NCBI GenBank assembly: GCA_027605045.1
Contig: JAQFWX010000044.1
Span: 82,111 to 146,110, forward strand
DNA from: Phallus indusiatus
Lineage: Eukaryota; Basidiomycota; Agaricomycetes; Phallales; Phallaceae
Direction of reading: 5' to 3'
Length of the DNA stretch: 64,000 nt
Under the pieces are notes generated by a model that ran no database searches, was not told the DNA's origin, and was given only the letters and a program-made list of their open reading frames with translations. The translations under genes and the position numbers were made by a program. Position 1 is the stretch's first letter, and the number at the start of each line of letters is the position of its first letter. Of the stretch, positions 36,470 through 45,789 are shown one piece after another.

Positions 36470-36825
36470 ATTAAGACGTTTTGAGGTGGTGATTCGTGCT
36501 GGTAATGCCTGCTAGTGGTCCAGGATGGTCCGGTTGGTAGTTAAAATTGCGCTCCATGTCATGTGCAGCATAATGTGCTTGGCATAATACCGATGACGCA
36601 AACAGTCATTTCGTGTCATGTTCTTCTTCATTCAACAGCATACGGAGATATTTAAAAACAGTTTTGAATATGAAACAATAGAAAAATTAATATTAGTATA
36701 CTATCTGGCACGAATTAAAGCTGAGTAATGACGTCAGACAGAACCTGACAGAACTTGCTCCAATATGTCAACTGATGTTAACCTTCTCAGGCTAGAGCTG
36801 CGGATCTTGGAATCCTGAAAACAAC
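36470..36825. promoter_or_regulatory. Upstream region of HMG-CoA lyase
   Basis: About 350 bp between the lyase start and the MITE. No gene seen. Presumably contains the lyase promoter. Confidence 0.4.
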
Positions 36826-37313
36826 TACAGTCGGACCTCTAATAAGGCATACCCCTCCGTGGACACAAAAAACTATGCCTTATTGGAGGGTATGCCATAA
36901 GGGATGTCCGGCAATTTCCGAATCCTCGGCTATGCTCTAGACGCCGGCTTACATGATAGAAGTTAGCCTATCCTTTGCACAATCTGTCACGCGAGTCACG
37001 ACTCGTGACATGACGAAGCCAATATTTTCCAGTTCACGAGCCCTTTTTTTTGCCGAATTGTATTCATTATGATGCTTTTACTCTTTTTTGGGACATTTGA
37101 GCGCTACCTTTCACCAAATTCATGACCTGCATCTCCTTAATAGGATAATACTTATGCCTTTTTTTTCCCAAAAAGGTATGCCTTATGGGGTATTGGAGGA
37201 TTATGCCTTATGCCTTTCAAATCCCCGCCCACCGACTCGGGAGTCACAAAATTTTATGCCTTACGGGAGGTTATGCCTTTTCAGATGTATGTCTTATTAG
37301 AGGTCCGACTGTA
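36826..37313. mobile_element. Pogo/Tc1-like MITE with TA target duplication
   Basis: A 484 bp non-coding element (36828-37311) flanked by TA dinucleotides (36826-36827 and 37312-37313). The left end begins CAGTCGGACCTCTAATAAGG; the right end is its reverse complement with one mismatch over about 25 bp. The CAGT start, CGGACCTC-type terminus and TA duplication are what fungal pogo/Fot-like members of the Tc1/mariner superfamily leave. Inside, the motif TATGCCTTAT recurs many times in both orientations near the two ends, forming subterminal repeats. There is no transposase frame, so it would need an autonomous relative elsewhere in the genome. Confidence 0.85.
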
Positions 37314-37417
37314 CGATGAATAGGATTTACATGACAGGCTGCCAAGTAGAGAAGAATCGAGAAGTCTTTCTCAGCCGAGAATCATCCCACTCGGTGTCTA
37401 GACCACAGGCCCCACAA

Positions 37418-39926
37418 CTATAATAGCTGTCCCAATTCGGCGGGAGTTTCATTAGGCGTAACGTATTGGGACGTTGGTTCCGAAGGATTAGAAAGGAAAG
37501 TTTGATTGTCAAAATCTATCATCTCCTGCAGTAACATTTCTTGTAAAAAAAAAAGCGCTACTCAACTGAAAAATTGACCTACCAACACCTCTTTTGGATA
37601 ATCCAATGTGGAAGTTGGATCGATATTACTTGGTTTAGTATATAACAATAAGACAGGACCTCCACCGAGGTGAAGCCCAAAATGATCATTTAGAACGGTG
37701 TCTTCAGAGACCTATGCAAACATAATGAATGAGCTTCGCCGTCAAAGAAATCTTATAATGATGGAGAATCTACCTCAGAAACATGGTAATCGAGAATTTT
37801 CCACCACGCTCCACTAGGATTTTTGGTATAACTATATAAATGATTTCTACCAAATAAACCATCATGCATTAAGACTGCCGTTAAGTCGTACTAGGAAAAA
37901 CGCCACCATTTCATTCGTACAGTTGAATTGGGAAGAGACTAATGGGCTTACGGGGTATTTCTGGAACTCAGGCATGTCAAATAGGTTTTCGACATCATTG
38001 GTTATTTCTTTGATTCGAATATCCAAATCTGCGAAACACCTCAGCAATGAAATGGCGGTCAAGATCTAACCTACAATGAACATTCGCCTCCATTTCTGTG
38101 ATAATGCTGCGCAACTTGGTCTTCGCTTCTTCGTTCTTGGCTCTGCGAGCGAGATCTCCATTGTCGTTGACTAGATTCTCGAGATAATAAAGACTCGAGC
38201 GGAAAGCTTTTAAAGTGTCATTATTCTACAATAAAAGAAAATCACTGGGTTGATTAACGACCAGCAATGAAAGTAAATACCTGCCAATTTGTGATCTTAA
38301 GTCGATCCGTTTCTAGTTTCAGAATTTCATGCTGCGCGCCTTCTTGGTAAAGCATGAGTTTGTTGGCATGCTCGATATTGTCCTTGAAAAACCGATCCAT
38401 ATATATCCTTGACGGATATTTCAAAGGAGAAGCAGGATCGTCACGGCATATTAGAAACACGAAACACTCGGAAAGCCGGGATAAACAAACTCCGGCCTTA
38501 GAGAAAGAATGGGCGAGACAAGACATGAGATCGTTTCCATAAGGCGTCGGAATATTGACTTCAATATGAAAATCGTTTGTTTTCTCCGTTTCAAGTTCGG
38601 TCCCGCCTTGGAACTCGAGTAATCTTATAAATATAAAGTCAACGCAACAGGAAGAAAATTGTGAAACAGGCACGCACCGGTCATGATCAAGTCTTGGAGA
38701 ACCACAAGGAACTCTTTCGAGATGCCTTGCCAGGTACTGATAGTATTCTACAGAATCAATGAGAAAGATTGTTTAGAACTGAACTAAAATTCTACTCGCC
38801 TCTAATACTTCCTGCCAATGGTTGATGGTTCTTTGACACACGGAAGCTATCGAAGTGGGGATACTCAAGCAAAGAGTCGACAGGGATATAGGCTCTTGCA
38901 GATAGAGCCAGACAAGCACTGACACGTTGCAAATCTTTACAAATATCTGATAAAAGCGTAAAGAAAAACTCAAGATCTCTTTGAATGATGAAAGAAAAAA
39001 CAGTACTGTGATCAACTTCATCGTCTGAACTCATTCCGGGGTCGTACATCCTAATTCGTTCTTGAATCTTCGGGATACTGAGAAGACATTGCATCACAAC
39101 AGGAACATGAATGAGGCTTGGGTCTGTCGAACGTAGGGCCACAGGACTGATGACACGTCGATAAGCTGTTAGGAAAAAAAACAAAGCCAAGGCTCACAAG
39201 CCAGTCTTCCGCAAGCGTTCCTTCACATCGATTGGTTCTTCATAAGGTTCCTGACTTGCTACAAAGCTGGCATTCAAACTTGCCTCTAGGGCTTCGTTCA
39301 GTGCACGATCCTCTTGCGTCAAAACTGGCGGTCCCTGTCAGACCAGTTAATCATCGACCACGTGTCAATATCTTAGACCGTACGTTGGTTGGCACAAGAG
39401 CCCAGCTGGATTTATCCAAATTAGCAGGACCATAAGCCGGTGGTTGAGAATTGAGAGAAGCCTCTACAGCCCGTACTGTAGCTAGATCTTCATCTTCATC
39501 CATAGTCAGGTCGATGACAGAATTTGGCCTTGCAGCTATCAACGTATATGAGTAAAGGATTTCAATTCACGATTCACGTACGAGGAGGATTGGAGATGTT
39601 AGAAGTCCCACTTGCTACATAAGGATCCAACGTTGACTTGGGTGCTCTCGCCGCATTTTCCTAATGTCAAATGGGATTTCATTTGAATTTGTAAAGGAAT
39701 CCAAGGAAGTACTTACTGCAACAGCATCTAACAATGTTGTCGCGGCCTGATCGACATTCCAATTGCACTTTTCCAGAAGTTCTACACTTTCCATCAACAA
39801 TAATAGAAGAAAAAGAAACTAAGATTAACACTGACGTCGTGCATATGCCTCCGTACAATTTGGTTGGATTACTAGCAATGTTCGGATGATTTCTTCCTTT
39901 TCCTCTTCAGAAGTGTTGGGGACCAT
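37418..39926 (-). CDS. USP25/28-like protein lacking the catalytic Cys
   Basis: Multi-exon gene from ATG 39926 to TAG 37418-37420. Parts in order: UBA-like helix bundle (SEEEKEEIIRTLLVIQPN; VELLEKCNWNVDQAATTLLD), a SUMO-interaction motif followed by acids (SVIDLTMDEDED), two ubiquitin-interacting motifs (EDLATVRAVEASLNS and EDRALNEALEASLNA), then a USP fold. This order is that of animal USP25/USP28. Where the Cys box (GNTCW) should be, the spliced frame reads PVALRSTDPSLIHVPVVMQC, with no Cys at the active position. The His-box region is YDLTAVLMHDGLFGRNHLYS. Later text (NDNGDLARRAKNEEAKTKLR) is the helical insert. It is probably a ubiquitin/SUMO-binding pseudo-protease rather than a working deubiquitinase. 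The splice at the Cys box (39228-39138) was chosen because other acceptors run into stops. Confidence 0.78.
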
Positions 39927-40126
39927 CGATTGTATGTCTCCGAGAAGTTACTGGACTCTTCAGTTCAAGTTACAAAGAGACAACGTCATAACCCGGTCAC
40001 GTGTGAGATCGTTGTCAATGTATTTCTACCTGCTGCTAGCTGTTTTGTAAAATTGGGCTCTAATTTGTCTTGTATTCTTTTGTACTTCTCGCTTTTCAAT
40101 TAGAGTTCAACTTCGCTTACTGCCCG
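39927..40126. promoter_or_regulatory. 200 bp divergent promoter
   Basis: Short head-to-head spacer between the USP-like gene (minus) and Hikeshi (plus). Both must draw regulation from these 200 bp or from within neighbouring exons. A CACGTG E-box lies at about 39999-40004 within it; whether it is bound is unknown. Confidence 0.5.
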
Positions 40127-40912
40127 ATGTTTGGATGTGAGTAAATTCGTTTTATATAGCTACTTCCGCTTATAGAACGTACAACAGGTCTTTGCCCAGG
40201 ACGACCGGTACAAACCAATCTGCAGCAAATCGACGAAAGTCATGCTGTCTTTGCGCTTGATAATCCCACATCTCTGAACCATATATGTGTCTTCCTTCTT
40301 GGAACAGGTATTAGCTACGATACCAAGAAGCTTCAAGACAAGACGTGTTTACCCATGCTACAGTGCCTTTTCCCGATGGTTACGCGGCTACTGTACATCT
40401 CAATTGGCTTGGAAAAGGTTTTGAATTGTTAGGAATGTAAGTATCTCGTGCAATCGCGGTTTATTATCTCGCGTCAGTGTCTAAGTCCCAAGTCCATTCT
40501 CTCAAGGCTTTCTAACGAACGACCTTCGGCCATATTCCGACTTAGAGGCACCGTTATCCCGGCTGATGTATCCTCAGTACCTCATGCCGCGTTTTCAGCT
40601 ATAGATGAAACAGCGAACCTAGGGCCAGTAGCATTAATTGGGATCTCTGTTGAACCAATCGATGCCGTTCTCGCGCAATGTGCTACGCTAAATAGCTCCT
40701 CAGCTAAAACATCTGCAGTCTCAAAGCCTGTAGATGCTACTCTAATGGCTGAGCGTGTTGCGAAAAATCTTTTCAACTATTTGTCCTCTTTTGCTTCGGG
40801 TTCCGGACCCGATTCTACCGTGACTCTCGGTGCTATTACCAAATGGTACGAATATTTCATGTCCAAAGTAAAAACGACCGGTCTCGGTTTCCTGGAAACG
40901 AGTAACGAATAA
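40127..40912 (+). CDS. Hikeshi/Opi10 family Hsp70 nuclear import carrier
   Basis: Four or so exons from ATG 40127 to TAA 40910-40912, about 205 residues, the usual size. Spliced text: MFGCLCPGRPVQTNLQQIDE at the start, HAVFALDNPTSLNHICVFLL, a VPFPDGYAATVHLNWLG block, GFELLGMLSNERPSAIFRLR, GPVALIGISVEPID, then LMAERVAKNLFNYLSSFASG and VTLGAITKWYEYFMSKVK at the end. These are hallmarks of Hikeshi (DUF775): N-terminal Hsp70-contacting domain and C-terminal helices. In animals it carries Hsp70 into the nucleus during heat stress; yeast OPI10 affects inositol regulation. Which role applies here is inferred only. Confidence 0.92.
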
Positions 40913-41214
40913 CGAATAGGTATTGTAAGATAACACGTTTATCTCAGTTCGCCTTTTTATCTTTACTCAAGACTTCCCCGCTCATCCAGGTCGTTTCAAT
41001 TCTCTTGAAACGCTTGTTATCCGACGTTAGACAGTATAGCTATACTTTTTTGTTCTTTCGGGAATTCTTGCATGCATAAATTGTATCCTTCTGTTTCAAA
41101 TATAAAGTCTTCAAAGTCACTTTGACTAGATATGTTCACCGGCGCCAAAGCCTTGTCATTTGGCCCAATAATTGGAAGCCAGTCGGTCCCGTACTATGAG
41201 TATGCCAAGCGACC
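40913..41214. other. Intergenic with upstream ATGs before the SUZ gene
   Basis: About 300 bp between Hikeshi and the SUZ-domain gene. Two upstream ATGs at 41132 and 41196 open short frames that overlap the main start out of frame. No other feature seen. Confidence 0.5.
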
Positions 41215-41261
41215 ATGTCCACCGTCGATTCCAACGCAGGAGACGATTCATGGGGAAATGA
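41196..41261 (+). promoter_or_regulatory. Possible upstream ORF overlapping the SUZ gene start
   Basis: A 21-codon frame (ATG 41196, TGA 41259-41261) overlaps the main ATG at 41215 in another frame. A longer one starts at 41132. If the transcript begins upstream of them, they would lower translation of the main protein. The transcription start is not known. Confidence 0.3.
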
Positions 41262-41917
41262 ACGACCTGTAGGTGCTAGTATATTGTGCTAATAAAACTT
41301 GTAATTTATATTTCTAGCAGTCTACAATCACCATTATGCAACGTCCTAAGGCAAGTAAAGTGCCCGTTCGCGATTCTTGGGACGACGACGACGATGAGGA
41401 TGAGTCGGTCACTGATTCCAAACTCATGTGGGAACAAGCGTATGCCGAGACATTTCATTCTTAACCGGTACCTACTTTACATAACTTCCCAATCAATAGG
41501 AACGCTAGAGCTCCCATGCCTGGAGTACAGCTATCTACGACAACCACGGTTACCGGGATCTCGTTACCTCCGCCTGCAGCATTCAAAGAGCCGCTGAAGA
41601 TATTGAAACGACCAGGGAGTGAAACTAAATCGCCCTCGACGTCTCCGTCACCGTTGCTGAGTCCTCAATCCACGAAAACTCTTCAAGAACGAGAGAGTCA
41701 ATATAAGGCAGCACGAGAACGGATATTTGGTGATAAAGAAACAGACAAAGACAGAAATACCTCATCATCCACCACTCATTCGCATAGTGTTAATGAAGGA
41801 CAACGATCGTTCATAATTCGCGATCCCGTCGGACCCCCAGCTGGGAATCAAGGTAGCAACAACTTCCAGCAGCGGCGAAAGAAACAAGATTCCAAGGACA
41901 CTCTACATCCGGAATAG
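41215..41917 (+). CDS. SUZ-domain RNA-binding protein (SZRD1-like)
   Basis: Three exons from ATG 41215 to TAG 41915-41917. N-terminus MSTVDSNAGDDSWGNERPQS, then a conserved SKVPVRDSWDDDDDEDESV acidic patch. The SUZ core follows: LKILKRPGSE, a Ser/Pro spacer, STKTLQERESQYKAARERIF. A SUZ-C-like end reads FIIRDPVGPPAGNQGSNNFQ then QRRKKQ. Same layout as animal SZRD1, a small, mostly disordered RNA-binding protein. About 190 residues. Introns at 41269-41317 and about 41445-41500 restore the frame cleanly. Exact role in mRNA control is unknown. Confidence 0.85.
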
Positions 41918-42032
41918 ACTGACAAGCGGGTTGTCACAACGCAGACGAGATTCGATCCACATTTACTTTACAACGTTACTTTGCATACAATTTCGAATAT
42001 TTACATCTTCGATGTTACATACTTTCTTTGGT

Positions 42033-44127
42033 TTATTGTGCCGCTGCAATCTCATACAAGTATGTACCCAATAGCTTGGTCTAATTAATCAATTAGCAAT
42101 TATCCATAATAAATCAAAGTCAAAGTAGGCCTTCTGTACTTACACCTTCAATATAGTTGGACAAATCCAACTTCTCATTAGTGGAATGTGCTCCGTCATC
42201 TGCACGTCCAAGAGGCAATAGACAAACGTTTACGCCCAAAGCTTCGGCAATCGTAAGAACAACAGGAATACTACCTCCCTCACGAGTCATATCAGGTGTT
42301 CGGTTATAGATAATCTGACATGTGAATTAAGGATATAGTCGCGGGAGGTATTAAGCCGGATACTTACTTCGGTAGCCTTGATGGCAGCGCGGTAGTTGTA
42401 ATGATCCAAGGATGCTACCCACGGTTTTCCTCCATGAAGCATCTCGATATTCAAGGTATTTTTGCTTCCCAATTTAGCAAATTCCTTCGTTAAGTAATCT
42501 TTAACAAGGACTTCAATTGCTTCTGGCGTTTGGTCGGGTACCTAGAAATATTACCATGAGTACGGGAATGATGAAAATATACCGAATATACTAACCAATC
42601 GAATGGAGAATTTCCCGGATACACTTGCTGGAATGACCGTCTTCGACCCCGGAGCGGAAAAGGCACCTTCTATGCCATGGAGAGAAAGAGATGGGTACCT
42701 TTTGATGCGCTCAATAAGATACCTAAGAATGAATTTTCATGAAAAAAATACCTCATCCTGTTCATAAGAAGAGTTTCCTTGACGGAGGCAACGGCAATCT
42801 TTCCACCCGCAACATCTTCAACATCCTAAAGAGTGACCAGTATATTCCAATCTAACAATCCGACGAAAAAAGAAGCACGCACCTCGACGCCGTAATCAAG
42901 CCTCTCGTATAATTTTCTGAGACAAAAAGCGTGTTAGTTGGGAAGGAGTTAATAGGAATTGCTTACCTCTCAGATTCCGTAAGAGGAGCGACGAGTTCAT
43001 TAACCCCTGGAACAAGTATCTTCCCATGAGGGGTTACGAGTTTGGAAAGTAATAGAACTAGATCGGTCAAAGGTTCATGAACCATAGCACCGAAGACGCC
43101 AGAATGGAGATCTCGTGAAGGTCCAGACACATTAACTTTGAAGTAGGACAAGCCGCGCTGTGAAAACCGCTAAGAGCTATGGAGAAAAGGTTGACTGTCT
43201 GAACGTACCAAACCATATGTGATGCATGGCTAAATGACAAAGTTGATTTAGAAAAGTGGAAGCCGATAGAAAACAAGAAGAAAAAAAAATACAGTGCGGG
43301 TGTTTAACCAATAGTTATCGGACTGCAAACTGCGTCAGCTCAGATACTAGAAAATAGTAATGTTGATCATACAATGCATGCGCAATCAACGCCGTCGAAA
43401 AACTTTCCGGGACCTGTTTCAGCTAATATAAACTCATCAAGACCCTCAGAGCCGCTTTCTTCCATTCCTAGAATAAAGAAAAAAGGTTAGCCATGAAGCT
43501 AAACTGGCTACACGCTCAACAAACCCTCGAAAACTATTTTCAAGTTCACAGGAAGTTCTATTCCGAGTTCATGGTGAGCTTGGAGGACATTAATCCAAGC
43601 CAAAACGGGGCCTTTGTCATCAGTTGAACCCCGTCCATAAAGTCGGCCGGATTCCTTGTCCACGGTCAAAACAAACGGATCAGTATTCCATCCGTCTGAT
43701 AAAAGTGCCTAACGCCAAGTGAATTCAACTGTACATACTATAGCATGATCCTAAAAACATACGTACGGGCTGAACATCATAGTGTCCGTAAAGCACGACT
43801 GTCTTCTTGTTCTTGTCGTTTCCAATAGTCGCCAAAACCAAAGGCGGTAGCGAGATCTCTTGTCCGTCTAAAATCTGCTTTCCAAGTTGTACAAGTCGTG
43901 CACTAGCACCGACTGATTCTAATTCTTCTTTCAAAAAATCAGCCATCTTGAACACATGTTCGCGATAAGCTGCATCTCCGGATACACTGATTGGGAGATG
44001 GTGAGCATATTTTTATTTGAATTGAGTACACGGATTACCTCGGGATGCCAACCGCCTTTGATAATCGTTCTACGAAGATATCTGACTTCGCGTCAATGTA
44101 GTCTATGACAGCGCTGGGAGCAGGCAT
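42033..44127 (-). CDS. dug1: M20 metallodipeptidase (Dug1/CNDP-like)
   Basis: Multi-exon gene from ATG 44127 to TAA 42033-42035. N-terminus [20 protein letters not shown]. Metal and catalytic residues are present: [11 protein letters not shown] (His, Asp), [15 protein letters not shown] (Asp), [13 protein letters not shown] (Glu pair), [14 protein letters not shown] (Asp), and [20 protein letters not shown] (His, Glu) near the end. The dimerisation lid contains [19 protein letters not shown]. The C-terminus [15 protein letters not shown] is recovered with a gtaagt donor at about 42145. Family members are di-zinc or di-manganese cytosolic non-specific dipeptidases; yeast Dug1 hydrolyses Cys-Gly in glutathione turnover. 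About 470 residues, full length. The gene is intact by all motifs seen. Confidence 0.92.
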
Positions 44128-44665
44128 ATGTGTAGTTGATATTAATTAAACGGGATCGTAGGCTCACGTAATCTCAAAGTACTACTATGGCCCTTTTTGT
44201 GGTTTCGCTCGCGCGAGTAAACTGTTTTTCATTGAAAATAGAACTAAAATATGAACACGGCGTGCTCTAAAAATAAACCAGTTCGAGAAAGGTCAATAGT
44301 GTACCTAGGAAACATTCGGCCAGGCTGTGGGTGGCAGCCCTATTGCACTCAAACTGCACTTCCAGTATCACTAACTATCCTCCACCACCAACCCAGAGCA
44401 TATATGACTATCAGACCTACTGAGCAGAGTTAGAAACCACAAAATGCATGCGAAGGGTGAGTCTAGATCGTGGAGGTGGAGTCGACGCGAACAGTGGGCT
44501 ACATACACAATTCGCGGTTTGCAGGGAAAAGGCTAGCGCTGTGACTGTATCCCTATATTCTTTCATGGTTGAAGGATGGCAAAGGATGACGGACGAGTCC
44601 AGGAAATGATGGCAAGAGATTTGGAGACCAGGTGTTCTGGAACCCGCATGCTGCGCGCTGCCCCG

Positions 44666-44739
44666 GCAACAGGAGGTAGAAACAGAGTTGGTCCCAGGAT
44701 GGGGTTGGAGCAGGTCGTGTTGAACGAGTTGTGTTTGAA
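44666..44739 (+). repeat. Duplicated block a, copy 1
   Basis: Matches 51651-51725 in direct orientation: both read an AGGTAGA...CAGAGTTGG...GGATGGG pattern and end in GTTTTTGAA/GTGTTTGAA. Moderate similarity with small gaps. First of four collinear blocks. Confidence 0.6.
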
Positions 44740-44749
44740 ATAAACTGGA

Positions 44750-44924
44750 ATGGAAATCAATGTGAAAGGGGCGCACGTTTGTTTCACAGACTACCTGTTG
44801 CGAGATATGAGAGCATGCGGCCGTCAGGATACGGACGGGTGCGTTTCCGCCAGCAATTGGTAGAATATTCAATACCTACGGTCCGTAGATTGAAGCGGTG
44901 CGATAGTGTGTAGTGATGGTTCGC
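44750..44924 (+). repeat. Duplicated block b, copy 1
   Basis: Matches 52775-52930. Shared exact strings include GCGAGATATGAGAGCATGC, GGTCCGTAGATTGAAG and TGTAGTGATGGTT. Second collinear block. Confidence 0.8.
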
Positions 44925-44952
44925 CTTATTATAAAACAGAGCCGGTCTCAGG

Positions 44953-45119
44953 CTAGCAGGCTTCAAGCCAATACTCAGCGGAACCAGTAAACAGAGTTCG
45001 GGTGCTAAGAAAGCTTGTGAGTAGAACTTATCTTGAGGTGGCGAGAATATCTGCCTCCGTATACGTAGCCCTACCCAACTCACAGGGGCTCACCACGAAT
45101 TTCCCTAAGAGAAACGCAA
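44953..45119 (+). repeat. Duplicated block c, copy 1
   Basis: Matches 56258-56420. Shared strings include CTAGCAGGCTTCAAG, TGGCGAGAATAT and ACACGTAGCTC/ATACGTAGCCC. Third collinear block. Confidence 0.8.
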
Positions 45120-45789
45120 ACGAAGTAGAGTCTTCGTTTTTATTATCGTATCACGGCCACCTGACGTCACATAGTAGCGATACGCTTGCGCGTTAATTTC
45201 AAGTTCTAAGGGTCCATTTCAATAGCCGGAACCTTTCTTTCGAATCAGCACAGTATTTTATTACTTAGAGCGGGAAAACCTTCTTGGCGTACATGTCGCC
45301 ATGCTTTATGTTGATTTCTGACTCTAGGTAAGTTTCGGAGAATGATTTCATCTTTTTGTGGGGAGCTACTAGTCTTTAAACCTCCTTAAGACCTGGTTCA
45401 GGATTCGTAGACATCATCAGCTGATTTATCAATTCATTGTGTTAGGATTTCTGTTTCGAGGCAGCTTCATCGCACCATATGCGGAAACGTGCTATTGCGC
45501 ACCTTCGAACTCGAAGGACGGGATAGAAGGACGGGATAGAAGTTAGAATTCCTCATCGTGGATGCGAACTCTGAATCCGGAGCTTCTAGGCAGCGTCGAC
45601 GTTAATAGAAGTTCTGTCACACCAACTAGAGACGTGGAAATGAACACGAGGACATAACTAAACAGGCGACGTGTACTGAAATGAGAAACAAGGTTCAAAT
45701 TATGTTCATGGCGCTCAAGCACAGCTTTCACCTTCCCAAATCTCAATCGCAGGGCTCAGTGTTACAAGTCTTAACAATATCTTTTTTTC
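45119..45789 (+). repeat. Duplicated block d, copy 1 (NLR promoter)
   Basis: Matches 58760-59339, directly upstream of the second NLR gene. Shared strings include TTTTTATTATCGT, CTTGCGCGTTAAT, CATGCTTTATG, TTTCTGACTCTAG and TTCATGGCGCTCAAGC. As it abuts both start codons it should hold the shared promoter. Confidence 0.85.

Larger units (their letters stand above)
44128..45789. other. Upstream region of NLR copy 1, partly duplicated
   Basis: No gene recognised. From about 44666 to 45789 it consists of four blocks that recur in order upstream of NLR copy 2 (listed separately). The 151-aa minus-strand frame at 44417-44872 looks accidental. A 14 bp tandem duplication (AGGACGGGATAGAA) lies at about 45515-45541 and is absent from the other copy. 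Confidence 0.6.

Noticed and set aside
44417..44872. 151-aa minus-strand frame in the NLR copy-1 flank
   Set aside because: No homology, low-quality composition, and the block copies upstream of copy 2 do not keep the frame open.
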